Part shown: positions 1 through 8,389 of the stretch, piece by piece
Position numbering within the stretch: the stretch's first letter is position 1
Layout of the letters: every line of letters starts with the position of its first letter
Assembly (NCBI GenBank): GCA_023435645.1
Contig: JAEYRK010000006.1
Coordinates: 1-62,041, forward strand
DNA from: Bacillota bacterium
GTDB taxonomy: Bacteria; Bacillota; Clostridia; Lachnospirales; Lachnospiraceae
Direction of reading: 5' to 3'
DNA length: 62,041 nt
The notes under the pieces: model-generated
Databases searched by the model: none
What the model saw: the letters and a program-made list of their open reading frames with translations, nothing else
Told to the model about the DNA's origin: nothing
Made by a program: the position numbers and the translations under genes

Positions 1-63
1 ATTAAGGATGTAACTCCGGTTCCTCATAATGGATGTCGTCCGCCAAAACGCAGAAGAGTCTAA
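1..63 (+). CDS. rpsK: 30S ribosomal protein S11, C-terminal end (partial)
   Basis: The first 20 codons of the window read in frame to a TAA at 61-63 and end in the very basic NGCRPPKRRRV tail typical of S11 (uS11). Most of the gene lies outside the window. S11 sits in the platform of the 30S subunit. It is followed after 16 bases by rpsD, the order found in the alpha operon of Clostridia. The identification rests on only 20 residues, but the tail is diagnostic and the neighbourhood agrees. Confidence 0.93.
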   Translation: MKDVTPVPHNGCRPPKRRRV

Positions 64-79
64 TAGGAGGTAGAATAGA

Positions 80-676
80 ATGGCAAGAGATATGGGTCCC
101 GTTTTAAAGAAATGCAGATCCCTCGGACTGGAGCCTGCATACTTAGGTATTGACAAGAAGTCAAACAGAGCGTTTTCCAGAGCAGGTAAGAAAGTCAGTG
201 AATATGGTTTACAGTTAAGAGAAAAGCAGAAGGCTAAGTTTATCTATGGAGTATTAGAGAAGCCTTTCAGAAATTTATTCGATAGAGCTCAGAAGATGAA
301 GACCGGTACAGCAGGTGAAAACCTCTTAACCCTCTTAGAGCTGAGACTTGATAATGTTATTTTCCGTTTAGGATATGCTAGAACCAGAACAGAGGCTAGA
401 CAGATCGTTGATCACAAGCACGTTTTAGTAAACGGCAAGTGCGTAAACATTCCGTCCTATTCTCTTAAGGCTGGCGATACGATTGAAATCAAAGAAAAAG
501 TTAAGGGTGCACAGAGATACAAGGATATCCTGGAAGTTACCGGTGGAAGAACAGTGCCTGCTTGGCTGGAAGCCAACCATGATGCTTTAACAGGTGTCGT
601 TAAGGAAGTTCCGACAAGAGACCAGATCGATGTTCCGGTAGCCGAGATGTTAATTGTCGAGTTGTATTCTAAATAA
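80..676 (+). CDS. rpsD: 30S ribosomal protein S4
   Basis: This 198-residue protein is S4 (uS4), a primary 16S rRNA-binding protein that nucleates 30S assembly. The S4 N-terminal domain covers about residues 1-90. The S4 RNA-binding domain covers about 88-150 (LELRLDNVIFRLGYA, then RTRTEARQIVDH). The N-terminus begins MARDMGPVLKKCRSLG and has a single cysteine, so it is the zinc-free (C-minus) form rather than the four-cysteine form. The start is supported by TAGGAGG at 62-68, 11 bases upstream of the ATG. It lies between rpsK and rpoA. S4 is a known translational repressor of this operon in several bacteria, but no regulatory structure was identified here. Confidence 0.98.
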   Translation: MARDMGPVLKKCRSLGLEPAYLGIDKKSNRAFSRAGKKVSEYGLQLREKQKAKFIYGVLEKPFRNLFDRAQKMKTGTAGENLLTLLELRLDNVIFRLGYARTRTEARQIVDHKHVLVNGKCVNIPSYSLKAGDTIEIKEKVKGAQRYKDILEVTGGRTVPAWLEANHDALTGVVKEVPTRDQIDVPVAEMLIVELYSK

Positions 677-753
677 TAACCGGTTCTGCAGCTTGCTGCA
701 GACAATAATATTCAGAGTAATCAACTCAAATAACCCAGAAGGAGGGTCCTGTT

Positions 754-1713
754 GTGTTTGATTTTGAAAAACCCAAAATAGAGATTGCAGAAATTTCCGA
801 AGATAAGAAGTTTGGCCGCTTTGTTGTAGAACCTTTGGAGAGAGGCTATGGTACCACCCTTGGCAACTCACTCAGAAGGATTATGCTCTCCTCCCTGCCC
901 GGTTCTGCAGTAAGCCAGATTAAAATTGACGGTGTTGTTCATGAGTTTTCTGTTATTCCCGGTGTTAAGGAAGATGTAACAGAGATTATTATGAACATCA
1001 AGAGTTTAGCAATCAAGAACACAAGCGATACGAATGAGCCTAAAACCGCATACATTGAGGCGGAGGGTGAAGTTGTAGTGACAGCAGGGGATATACAGGC
1101 TGACCCGGATATCGAGATACTGAATCCTGATCAGGTAATTGCTACCTTATGCGGCGGTCCTGACAGCAGATTATATATGGAGCTTACGATTACGAACGGC
1201 AGAGGCTATGTGAGCGCTGATAAGAATAAGAATGATGATCTTCCGATCGGAGTCATCCCGATTGATTCTATCTACACGCCCGTGGAACGCGTTAACCTGT
1301 CCGTAGAAAACACCCGTGTCGGTCAGATTACTGACTTTGATAAGCTGACCTTGGATGTATATACCAACGGTACGTTGATTCCGGATGAGGCAGTTAGCCT
1401 TGCAGCGAAGGTTCTAAGTGAGCACCTGAATTCCTTCATTGATCTATCAGAGCATGCGAAGACAGCAGAAATCATGGTAGAGAAAGAGGATAATGAGAAA
1501 GAAAAAGTACTTGAGATGAACATAGACGAGCTGGAATTGTCCGTGCGTTCATACAACTGCTTAAAGAGGGCCGGTATCAATACGGTGGAAGAGCTGACGA
1601 ACAAGACAGCGGAGGATATGATGAAGGTCCGCAACCTTGGGCGCAAGTCTTTAGAAGAAGTGCTGGCAAAGCTGAAGGAGCTCGGGTTATCATTAAATCA
1701 GAGCGATGATTGA
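754..1713 (+). CDS. rpoA: DNA-directed RNA polymerase subunit alpha
   Basis: This 319-residue protein is the alpha subunit, which dimerises to seed RNA polymerase assembly and contacts UP elements and activators. The N-terminal assembly domain covers about 1-235, with the signature LERGYGTTLGNSLRRIMLSS near residues 28-47. An acidic linker (EKEDNEKEKV) leads to the helix-hairpin-helix C-terminal domain at about 250-315 (LELSVRSYNCLKRAGI, then VRNLGRKSLEEV). The start is GTG, eight bases after a strong GGAGGG at 741-746. It sits between rpsD and rplQ, the usual order. Confidence 0.98.
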   Translation: MFDFEKPKIEIAEISEDKKFGRFVVEPLERGYGTTLGNSLRRIMLSSLPGSAVSQIKIDGVVHEFSVIPGVKEDVTEIIMNIKSLAIKNTSDTNEPKTAYIEAEGEVVVTAGDIQADPDIEILNPDQVIATLCGGPDSRLYMELTITNGRGYVSADKNKNDDLPIGVIPIDSIYTPVERVNLSVENTRVGQITDFDKLTLDVYTNGTLIPDEAVSLAAKVLSEHLNSFIDLSEHAKTAEIMVEKEDNEKEKVLEMNIDELELSVRSYNCLKRAGINTVEELTNKTAEDMMKVRNLGRKSLEEVLAKLKELGLSLNQSDD

Positions 1714-1782
1714 ATGTAGAACTATGGGAAGCATAATTCTACTGTATAGATTTAAGGGAAATGATTCAAAGGAGGGAATGAA

Positions 1783-2319
1783 ATGGCAGGTTATAGAAAG
1801 CTTGGAAGAACCTCTAGCCAGAGAAAGGCTTTACTGAGAAATCAGGTAACGAATTTATTATACAACGGTAAAATTGTTACAACAGAAGCTAAGGCTAAGG
1901 AAATCCGCAGAATTGCCGAAGGCATGATTGCGCTTGCTGTAAAGGAAAGAGATAATTATCAGACAGTTACGGTTACCACGAAGGTAGCCCGTAAGGATAA
2001 AGACGGTAAGAGAATTAAGGAAGTTGTTGATGGTAAGAAGGTTACAGTATTTGATAATGTAGAGAAGACCATCAAGAAGGACAGTGCTACCCGTCTTCAT
2101 GCCAGAAAGCAGATGATGAAATTCCTCTATCCGATTACCGAGGTTCCGGTTGAGAATGCTGGAAAGAAGAGAAACACAAAGTCTGTGAACTTATCCGATA
2201 AGCTGTTTGACGAGATCGCACCGAAGTATGCGAACCGTAACGGCGGTTATACCAGAATCGTTAAAATTGGTCCTCGTAAGGGCGATGCTGCGATGGAAGT
2301 ATTAATCGAATTAGTATAA
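1783..2319 (+). CDS. rplQ: 50S ribosomal protein L17 (enlarged form)
   Basis: This is L17 (bL17), a 50S protein near the exit tunnel. The N-terminus (AGYRKLGRTSSQRKALLRN) and C-terminus (NGGYTRIVKIGPRKGDAAM) are textbook L17. At 178 residues it is well above the usual 115-130. The excess is mainly a charged insertion at about residues 56-92 (VARKDKDGKRIKEVVDGKK and following), plus a shorter one near 120-135. The insertion is in frame and similar in codon use to its neighbours, so it is a lineage variant rather than a broken gene. An AAAGGAGGG site lies eight bases before the ATG. It is the last gene before the operon terminator. Confidence 0.97.
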   Translation: MAGYRKLGRTSSQRKALLRNQVTNLLYNGKIVTTEAKAKEIRRIAEGMIALAVKERDNYQTVTVTTKVARKDKDGKRIKEVVDGKKVTVFDNVEKTIKKDSATRLHARKQMMKFLYPITEVPVENAGKKRNTKSVNLSDKLFDEIAPKYANRNGGYTRIVKIGPRKGDAAMEVLIELV

Positions 2320-2335
2320 TAAAGTTAAGATATCA

Positions 2336-2370
2336 AGGGGACGTTAACCATGAGGGAACGTCCTCTTTTT
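2336..2370 (+). terminator. Intrinsic terminator after rplQ
   Basis: AGGGGACGTT at 2336-2345 pairs with AACGTCCTCT at 2357-2366, with one G-U pair, and a run of T follows. It lies 17 bases after the rplQ stop and closes the ribosomal-protein/rpoA operon. Confidence 0.85.
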
Positions 2371-2471
2371 CGTTGACTAAACCATGGCCTTGTACTACTG
2401 CTGAGCTAAGATATGGTCGCAACAGGAGCAAAGTGAATTGTATCCATATTTATCCTAGAAGCGGTTTTTAC

Positions 2472-2500
2472 TTGACGAAGAAGGCTTTCTATTCTATACT
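2472..2500 (+). promoter_or_regulatory. Sigma-A type promoter for the epimerase-like gene
   Basis: TTGACG at 2472-2477 and TATACT at 2495-2500 are separated by exactly 17 bases. This is one mismatch per hexamer from the vegetative consensus. The site lies 43 bases upstream of the ATG at 2544 and after the rplQ terminator, so the gene has its own transcription start. Confidence 0.7.
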
Positions 2501-2543
2501 ACATTTATTTCAATCGCTATGCGGTGCTATAAAGGAGGATTGT

Positions 2544-3437
2544 ATGGAGATTTTAGTATTGGGTGGAACCAGACTCATAGGAGTTCATGTGGTGGAGGAG
2601 CTTCTTAACAGAGGACATCAGGTAACGATAGCCAACAGAGGACTAAGCAAGGATCCTTTTTCTGACAGGGTTAAGAGACTGGTGATCGAACGTACGGATC
2701 CTGAAGATCTACAGCATAAGCTTATGGACCGTAGCTATGATCTGGTCTATGATAGCCTGGCTTATTGCTCCCTTGACGTGAAGGCACTACTGGATGCTGT
2801 AGGCTGCAGACATTATACGATGATATCCTCTGCCTCCGTATATACGATTAAGGAGAACCTAAGGGAAGAGGAGTTTGATCCCTGTACATACCCGTTGAAA
2901 TGGTGCCATAGAGAGGAATATCCCTATGACGAAATCAAACGACAGGCAGAATGTGCCTTATTTCAATCCTATCAGGACCGGCAAGCGGCAGCGATCCGCT
3001 TTCCCTATGTGATTGGAAGGGATGACTATACGAAACGATTATATTTCTATGTGGAGCACGTTGTTAAGGGAATTCCCATGCATATAGATAATCTGAAGGA
3101 GCAGCTAAGCTTCATATCCTCCGAGGAAGCCGGAGCGTACGTAGCCTGGGCAGGGCTTCAGGGAATTACCGGCACCTTTAATGCCTCCGGACGGGGCACA
3201 ATATCCTTAGAGGAGGTCCTTCGGTATGTGGAGGAGAAAACCGGCAGGAAGGCAATTCTTCAGCCGGAGGGTGAACCGGGTCCCTATAACGGCGCACCAT
3301 CCTTCAGTCTTGATACGAGTCGTTCTGAAGCGCTAGGCTTTTCCTTCAAAGCAATAGAGGAATTTCTCTATACTATACTGGACTTCTATATGGAAGAGGC
3401 AAGGCGGGAGCTTCCTATGCAGAGCTTTCGGATATAG
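2544..3437 (+). CDS. NAD-dependent epimerase/dehydratase family protein
   Basis: This 297-residue extended short-chain dehydrogenase-like protein begins MEILVLGGTRLIG, with the Rossmann glycine motif GGTRLIG at residues 7-13. SSASVYTI near residue 95 and the later YDEIKRQAE segment resemble the catalytic Ser and YxxxK region of NAD(P)-dependent sugar epimerases and mRNA-binding-type SDRs. The start at 2544 is chosen over an upstream in-frame ATG because AAAGGAGG lies seven bases before it and the Rossmann strand begins there. The upstream extension also overlaps the promoter. The substrate cannot be told. The gene sits alone between the rpoA operon and the ECF transporter genes and may be an insertion into that region. 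Confidence 0.85.
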   Translation: MEILVLGGTRLIGVHVVEELLNRGHQVTIANRGLSKDPFSDRVKRLVIERTDPEDLQHKLMDRSYDLVYDSLAYCSLDVKALLDAVGCRHYTMISSASVYTIKENLREEEFDPCTYPLKWCHREEYPYDEIKRQAECALFQSYQDRQAAAIRFPYVIGRDDYTKRLYFYVEHVVKGIPMHIDNLKEQLSFISSEEAGAYVAWAGLQGITGTFNASGRGTISLEEVLRYVEEKTGRKAILQPEGEPGPYNGAPSFSLDTSRSEALGFSFKAIEEFLYTILDFYMEEARRELPMQSFRI

Positions 3438-3484
3438 ATAGAAGCAAAGATAGGATCAGAGATATGCAGCTGGAAGAAATAATC

Positions 3485-3513
3485 TTGCAATATCAGTATG
3501 AAAAGTATATGAT
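3485..3513 (+). promoter_or_regulatory. Possible sigma-A promoter upstream of the acetyltransferase remnant and ECF genes
   Basis: TTGCAA at 3485-3490 and TATGAT at 3508-3513 are separated by 17 bases. The site precedes the decayed acetyltransferase at 3534. With that gene broken, it may now mainly drive the ecfA-ecfA-ecfT-truA series. It is judged from hexamers and spacing only. Confidence 0.5.
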
Positions 3514-3533
3514 ACACTAGATGATAGATGAGC

Positions 3534-3806
3534 CATGCAAAATCCGGAAGCTGTGGGGGATTATGAAATGACGGCAGAGTCATGGCACATGTGGGATTTC
3601 CTAAGGGGCTTGGTATTAAGGTTAAGGAAATAATTGAGCAGCTTCAAGGGAACAATGAAGACAATAAGAGACTTATTCTGGAGCACGCGGGAGAGCCGAT
3701 CGGTGAAATGTGTTATCGAACAATATCAGAGAAGGTGGCCGAGATTGGAATTAAAATCTGTGTTCCCGTAGCTAATTCCTGTACTTTCGGGTGTAGGAGC
3801 CGTTAA
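3534..3806 (+). pseudogene. Decayed GNAT-family acetyltransferase fragment
   Basis: Two overlapping frames carry pieces of one GNAT-like protein. Frame A from 3534 reads MQNPEAVGDYEMTAESWHM and is preceded in frame by a TGA. Frame B from 3582 continues with GFPKGLGIKVKEIIEQL, LILEHAGEPIGEMCYRTI and EKVAEIGIKIC, which resemble the beta-strand core of GNAT acetyltransferases. It then runs into unrelated residues where the acetyl-CoA loop should be. The simplest reading is an old gene with an upstream stop, a frameshift near 3590 and a lost C-terminal half. No good ribosome-binding site precedes the frame-B ATG. A short functional peptide is possible but less likely. Confidence 0.5.
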
Positions 3807-3826
3807 GAAGCGGCATGGAGGTTGTT

Positions 3827-4678
3827 ATGGATATGATTAAGGTCGAGGACCTGGCATTTGAATATATCAGACGGGATGAGGAAGGAAATGTAGAGTCTAT
3901 TAATCGGGCAATTGACGGGGTCAGCCTTAAGGTAGAGAAGGGTGATTTTATTGCAATTCTCGGAGCCAATGGTTCGGGTAAGTCCACTCTGGCGAAGCAT
4001 ATTAATGCGATTCTCTATCCCACAGAGGGCAGTGTCTGGGTCAATGGTCTGAATACCACGGAGGACAACAATCTCTGGGAAATCCGTCAGACAGCAGGGA
4101 TGGTATTTCAGAACCCGGACAATCAGATCATTGCTACAGTTGTAGAAGAGGATGTTGGCTTTGGTCCGGAGAATCTAGGTATTCCTACAGAGGAGATATG
4201 GGAGAGGGTAGAGCAGAGCTTGAAGGCTGTCGGAATGCTGGAATACCGCGATAAATCTCCGAATAAGCTATCGGGAGGCCAGAAGCAGAGAGTAGCCATA
4301 GCAGGGATTATGGCGATGAAGCCGCAATGCATCGTACTGGATGAACCGACTGCAATGCTGGACCCGAACGGACGAAAAGAGGTAATCTCAACAGTTCGAA
4401 GCTTAAACCAGAGGGAAAAGGTTACGGTGCTACTGATTACGCACCATATGGACGAGGTGATCTATGCAGATAAGGTCTTTGTCATGGAACGGGGCAGAAT
4501 CATGATGCAGGGAACACCGCGGGAGGTGTTCTCCAGAGTGGAGGAGATCAAGAACCTTCGGATGGATGTGCCGCAGGTTACGGAGCTGGCCCATGAACTA
4601 AAGAATGCCGGAATTGAGCTTGCGGATGGAATTCTGTCCGTTGAGGAGCTGGTTAGTGCTCTGACGTATGGAAAGTAA
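3827..4678 (+). CDS. ecfA1: ECF transporter energy-coupling ATPase EcfA1 (CbiO type)
   Basis: This 283-residue ABC ATPase forms, with EcfA2 and EcfT, the shared motor that powers substrate-specific S components for vitamins and metals at the cytoplasmic membrane. Visible motifs are Walker A GANGSGKST at residues 46-54, the Q-loop MVFQNPDNQI, the signature LSGGQKQR and Walker B CIVLDEPTAMLDP, followed by the H-loop LITHHMDE. The start at 3827 is preferred to the ATG at 3815 because GGAGG at 3817-3821 sits five bases before it. No S-component gene is adjacent, as is usual for group II ECF systems. Confidence 0.95.
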   Translation: MDMIKVEDLAFEYIRRDEEGNVESINRAIDGVSLKVEKGDFIAILGANGSGKSTLAKHINAILYPTEGSVWVNGLNTTEDNNLWEIRQTAGMVFQNPDNQIIATVVEEDVGFGPENLGIPTEEIWERVEQSLKAVGMLEYRDKSPNKLSGGQKQRVAIAGIMAMKPQCIVLDEPTAMLDPNGRKEVISTVRSLNQREKVTVLLITHHMDEVIYADKVFVMERGRIMMQGTPREVFSRVEEIKNLRMDVPQVTELAHELKNAGIELADGILSVEELVSALTYGK

Positions 4679-4683
4679 GGAAA

Positions 4684-4790
4684 AGATAAGACCGGTATAC
4701 GGACATATGAGTATATGGGTATATGGGTATATGGATATATGAGGTATAAAGGTATTAGTGTATAAGGGGTATTTGATTTATAAGGGTAGT
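4684..4790 (+). repeat. Low-complexity run of GTATATGG-like units between ecfA1 and ecfA2
   Basis: The 230-base gap between the two ATPase genes holds an irregular tandem array of seven- to eight-base units close to GTATATGG (for example GGGTATATGGGTATATGG near 4715-4733), fading into GTATAAGG and similar variants. No ORF, promoter or terminator is convincing here. Slippage is the likely origin. In related genomes ecfA1 and ecfA2 are commonly closer together. Confidence 0.6.
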
Positions 4791-4908
4791 TGGGCAGAGG
4801 AAAGGGTCGTCCGATGAATACATGGAACTTATCATATAAGACATGACCTTATGAGACATATGCAGGAATTCCAATATTTTACAGATGTAGTCTGTAGAAG
4901 GTTAGTAG

Positions 4909-5766
4909 GTGATACAGGTGCAAATTATTTTTGATAAAGTGAATTATATCTATAATAGTGGGACCGCTTTTGAGAAGCATGCGCTCAAGGATATTGATCT
5001 GACAATCCATCAGGGAGAATACATCGGGCTGATTGGTCATACCGGCTCCGGTAAGTCCACATTAATTCAACATATGAATGGATTGGTGAAGGCAAGCAGC
5101 GGTCGTATCTTTTTTAATGGTCAGGATATTTATGATAAGGACTATAAGCTGAAGGAGCTGCGAAGCAAAGTGGGTCTTGTTTTTCAGTATCCGGAGCATC
5201 AGCTGTTTGAAACAACCATCTTTAAGGATGTTAATTTTGGACCGAAGAATCTTGGACTGGATAAACTGGAAGCAGATCTGCGCACCTATGAAGCATTGAA
5301 AATGGTTGGGATCGGTGAGGAGCTTCTGGATGCTTCTCCCTTCGAGTTATCCGGCGGGCAGAAGAGAAGAGTAGCCATTGCCGGTATTCTGGCAATGAAG
5401 CCCGAGGTATTAATTCTTGATGAACCGACGGCTGGTCTTGATCCAAAGGGCAGAGATGATATTCTGGACCAGATTGCAAAGCTTCATGCAGAAAGCGGAA
5501 TCACAATTATTCTGGTAACACATAGCATGGAGGACGCTGCAAAATACGCCAGCCGTATGCTGGTAATGAATCGGGGAAGCCTGGTCATGAATGGTACGGC
5601 CAAGGAGGTCTTTGCCCGGTATAAGGAACTGGAGGAGATGCATTTGGCTGCACCCCAGGTTACCTATGTAATGAATGCCTTAAGGGAGAAGGGCTTACAG
5701 CTCCGCACCGATGTTACGACTGTGACGGAAGCAAAGGAAGAGATATTGAGGGCATTGGGAAGGTAA
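4909..5766 (+). CDS. ecfA2: ECF transporter energy-coupling ATPase EcfA2 (CbiO type)
   Basis: This 285-residue second ATPase of the ECF motor pairs with EcfA1. Walker A is GHTGSGKST at residues 43-51, the Q-loop region is LVFQYPEHQLF, the signature is LSGGQKRR, Walker B is VLILDEPTAGLDP and the H-loop is LVTHSMED. The start is GTG at 4909, after GAAGG at 4897-4901. An alternative GTG lies three codons in at 4918. It shares the fold and general sequence of EcfA1 but differs in the ribose-contact and signature-flanking residues, as expected for the heterodimer. It is followed after 117 bases by ecfT. Confidence 0.95.
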   Translation: MIQVQIIFDKVNYIYNSGTAFEKHALKDIDLTIHQGEYIGLIGHTGSGKSTLIQHMNGLVKASSGRIFFNGQDIYDKDYKLKELRSKVGLVFQYPEHQLFETTIFKDVNFGPKNLGLDKLEADLRTYEALKMVGIGEELLDASPFELSGGQKRRVAIAGILAMKPEVLILDEPTAGLDPKGRDDILDQIAKLHAESGITIILVTHSMEDAAKYASRMLVMNRGSLVMNGTAKEVFARYKELEEMHLAAPQVTYVMNALREKGLQLRTDVTTVTEAKEEILRALGR

Positions 5767-5883
5767 TTGCCGGAGCGATAGTATGCTTAGGCATAACGAT
5801 TGATTATAGAGAAGGCAGCCACCGGTAAGACCGGAGGATTGCATTCCAAAGGCTGGGCTTCCAGCTTTGATATGGAGGTTTTT

Positions 5884-6702
5884 ATGATTCGAGACATTAC
5901 GATAGGACAATATTATCCGACGAATTCAATCATTCATCGGCTGGATCCAAGGCTGAAGCTGATTGGAACCTTTGCATTCATCATATCTTTGTTTTTATTT
6001 GATAGCTTTTATGGATATATTGCAGTAGCGTCATTTTTATTATTCATCATAAAGGTATCTAAAATACCCCTACGCTTTATTGTAAGGGGTTTAAAAGCCA
6101 TACTGGTTTTGTTATTGTTTACGATGACCTTTAACCTGTTTTTTACACCCGGTGATACTCTGGTAGAATGGAAATTCATTCGTATCACGGATAAAGGGTT
6201 ATATTCGGCAATCTTCATGGGCATCCGCCTGACTCTGTTGATTCTTGGTTCCTCCTTAATGACCTTTACAACCACACCAAACCAGTTGACGGATGGTCTG
6301 GAGAAGCTCTTAAGACCCCTCAGGCATATCAAGGTACCGGTGCATGAGATTGCGATGATGATGTCAATTGCGCTGCGGTTTATTCCTATCCTGTTAGAGG
6401 AAACCGATAAGATTATGAAGGCGCAGATGGCAAGAGGTGCTGATTTTGAGACAGGGGGAATCCTAAAGCGTGCGAAGAGCCTGATCCCGCTTCTGGTGCC
6501 CTTATTCGTTTCTGCTTTCCGTAGGGCAAATGATTTGGCGATGGCTATGGAGGCAAGATGCTACCGCGGGGGAGAGGGCAGGACGAAGATGAAGCCCCTC
6601 CGTTATCACCGAAGAGATGCAGCTGCATATTCCGTGCTACTGTTTTATCTGGCGCTGGTGATTGTGGTGGGAATATTTGAGAACAGGATTGTGTTATTTT
6701 AA
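5884..6702 (+). CDS. ecfT: ECF transporter transmembrane protein EcfT
   Basis: This 272-residue membrane protein is the scaffold that couples the EcfA1/EcfA2 ATPases to interchangeable S components. It begins MIRDITIGQYYPTNS and has HRLDPRLKL near residue 22, a signature of EcfT. Several hydrophobic membrane segments follow. The coupling-helix motifs are visible as MARGADF and, later, AMEARCYRG, the two Ala-Arg-Gly type motifs that contact the ATPases. The start at 5884 is supported by GGAGG at 5874-5878. An upstream in-frame ATG would add a non-hydrophobic tail without homology. Confidence 0.95.
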   Translation: MIRDITIGQYYPTNSIIHRLDPRLKLIGTFAFIISLFLFDSFYGYIAVASFLLFIIKVSKIPLRFIVRGLKAILVLLLFTMTFNLFFTPGDTLVEWKFIRITDKGLYSAIFMGIRLTLLILGSSLMTFTTTPNQLTDGLEKLLRPLRHIKVPVHEIAMMMSIALRFIPILLEETDKIMKAQMARGADFETGGILKRAKSLIPLLVPLFVSAFRRANDLAMAMEARCYRGGEGRTKMKPLRYHRRDAAAYSVLLFYLALVIVVGIFENRIVLF

Positions 6703-6735
6703 TGATTTAATGAACGGAAGGTAGGGTAAGGGGCC

Positions 6736-7497
6736 ATGAAGCGGATCATGCTAATTGTTTCCTATGACGGTAGCAGGTATTGCGGATGGCAGCTACAACC
6801 GGAAATGCTGACGGTGGAAGCGGTCCTAAATCGGGCGCTTACCTCCTTATTGAAGGAGGATATCACTGTGATCGGTGCCAGCCGAACGGACTCCGGTGTC
6901 CATGCCAGAGGCAATGTAGCGGTATTTGATACGGAGACTAGGATACCTGCGGAGAAGCTTATGTATGCACTCAATCAATATCTACCGGAGGATATCAGAG
7001 TACAAAGCTCCAGAGAAGTAGCAGCTTCCTTCCATCCCAGGCGTGTGAGCAGCAGAAAAACCTATGAGTATCGAATCCTAAACCGCAGAGTAAATCTGCC
7101 TACAGAACGTCTGTATTCGAATTTTGTATATTATACTCTGGATGTGGAGGCTATGCAGACAGCGGCAGCATATCTTGTCGGAGAGCATGATTTTAAAAGC
7201 TTCTGCTCGGTAAAGACCCAGGTAGAGGATACGGTAAGAACCATATACAGTCTGAAGGTTACCAGACAGGGGGACATCATCACCATATCGGTGACCGGTA
7301 GCGGCTTCCTATATAATATGGTGCGAATCATTGCAGGAACGCTGATCGAAGTGGGTAGGGGAGCACTGAAGCCGGAAAGGATTGCGGATATTCTGGCGGG
7401 CTGTGACAGAAGTTTAGCAGGGCCAACAGCTCCAGCCCAGGGATTAACCCTGATTGGAATTGAGTATGAGGATAGGATTGATTCCCTGTCCTGCTGA
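6736..7497 (+). CDS. truA: tRNA pseudouridine(38-40) synthase TruA
   Basis: This 253-residue enzyme converts uridines 38-40 of the anticodon stem-loop to pseudouridine in many tRNAs. The catalytic aspartate lies in GASRTDSGVHARGNVAVF (RTDSGVHA is the family signature). The N-terminal strand IMLIVSYDGSRYCGWQ and the C-terminal SGFLYNMVRIIAGTLIEVG are also characteristic. It follows ecfT by 33 bases and probably shares its transcript. The ecfA-ecfA-ecfT-truA-rplM-rpsI order is widely conserved in Firmicutes. Confidence 0.97.
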   Translation: MKRIMLIVSYDGSRYCGWQLQPEMLTVEAVLNRALTSLLKEDITVIGASRTDSGVHARGNVAVFDTETRIPAEKLMYALNQYLPEDIRVQSSREVAASFHPRRVSSRKTYEYRILNRRVNLPTERLYSNFVYYTLDVEAMQTAAAYLVGEHDFKSFCSVKTQVEDTVRTIYSLKVTRQGDIITISVTGSGFLYNMVRIIAGTLIEVGRGALKPERIADILAGCDRSLAGPTAPAQGLTLIGIEYEDRIDSLSC

Positions 7498-7573
7498 GAT
7501 AAGGATAAGCAGTTTTCATAGTCATTTACTCATAAATACGAAAGATAAAAAATGGCACATGGGGGGATGCGTT

Positions 7574-8263
7574 ATGTTTGATTTTTCAACTGATCTAAAT
7601 TCGATCAATGATACTACAATAATATTGCGATTGGTATTAGCAGTTCTCCTTGGAGGAGCTATCGGCTTCGAGCGGGGGCGCTCCGGACGTCCTGCGGGAC
7701 TTCGTACTCATATCCTGGTCTGTCTGGGCTCTACCTTGGCTATCATGACAAACCAGTATATATTCGAGTTTTTCGGGATTAGTGATCCCACGAGACTGGC
7801 GGCTCAGGTAATTTCGGGAATCGGCTTTTTGGGAGCGGGTACGATTATCGTTACCGGTAGGCATCAGGTGAAGGGATTGACAACTGCGGCTGCCCTCTGG
7901 GCAACGGCCTGTATGGGTCTGGCCATCGGTATCGGTTTTTATAAGGCAGCGATAGTAACCTGTATCCTCATAGTATTTACTACGGTTGTCCTCCATCGCT
8001 TGGATAATTATATGCTGTCAAAATCAAAGGTCTTGGATATCTATGTGGAATTTAACGGCTCGGCATCTATTACAGCGGTTTTAGAGGCACTGAAAGCGTT
8101 AGAGGTACATATTGATTCCATTGAGATGGTAAAGCCCTCCTATGGGGCAAATGCGAACATAGCGGCCATCATGACGCTGAGATTGAAACAGAAAAGGGTC
8201 AGGATGGAGATAGTTGCAAAGGTGTGTGCCCTTGAGGGAATAGAATTTGCTGAAGAAATCTAA
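7574..8263 (+). CDS. MgtC/SapB family membrane protein
   Basis: This 229-residue protein carries the MgtC/SapB membrane domain. It has a run of hydrophobic helices at about 18-140 with the family signatures LLGGAIGFERGRSGRPAGLR and GIGFLGAGTI. A soluble ACT-like C-terminal part covers about 145-229. MgtC proteins are inner-membrane proteins linked to growth at low magnesium and to control of F-type ATPase in some pathogens. The exact role here is unknown. The start at 7574 follows GGGGGGATG. The gene interrupts the usual truA-rplM adjacency. Confidence 0.88.
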   Translation: MFDFSTDLNSINDTTIILRLVLAVLLGGAIGFERGRSGRPAGLRTHILVCLGSTLAIMTNQYIFEFFGISDPTRLAAQVISGIGFLGAGTIIVTGRHQVKGLTTAAALWATACMGLAIGIGFYKAAIVTCILIVFTTVVLHRLDNYMLSKSKVLDIYVEFNGSASITAVLEALKALEVHIDSIEMVKPSYGANANIAAIMTLRLKQKRVRMEIVAKVCALEGIEFAEEI

Positions 8264-8354
8264 GGAAATTCATGAACTCATCTGAAAAGAACGAGCAATA
8301 CGAAAAAATTACGGGTAATTGCTGGTGATCCGGAGGAAATCTAATGGAAAACCC

Positions 8355-8383
8355 TTGACACACCCGGCAACATACTATATAAT
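8355..8383 (+). promoter_or_regulatory. Strong sigma-A promoter for rplM-rpsI
   Basis: Consensus hexamers TTGACA at 8355-8360 and TATAAT at 8378-8383 are spaced by 17 bases. Transcription would start near 8390, giving a leader of about 150 bases before rplM. This is the best vegetative promoter in the window and fits a ribosomal-protein operon. Confidence 0.88.
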
Positions 8384-8389
8384 AATAAA

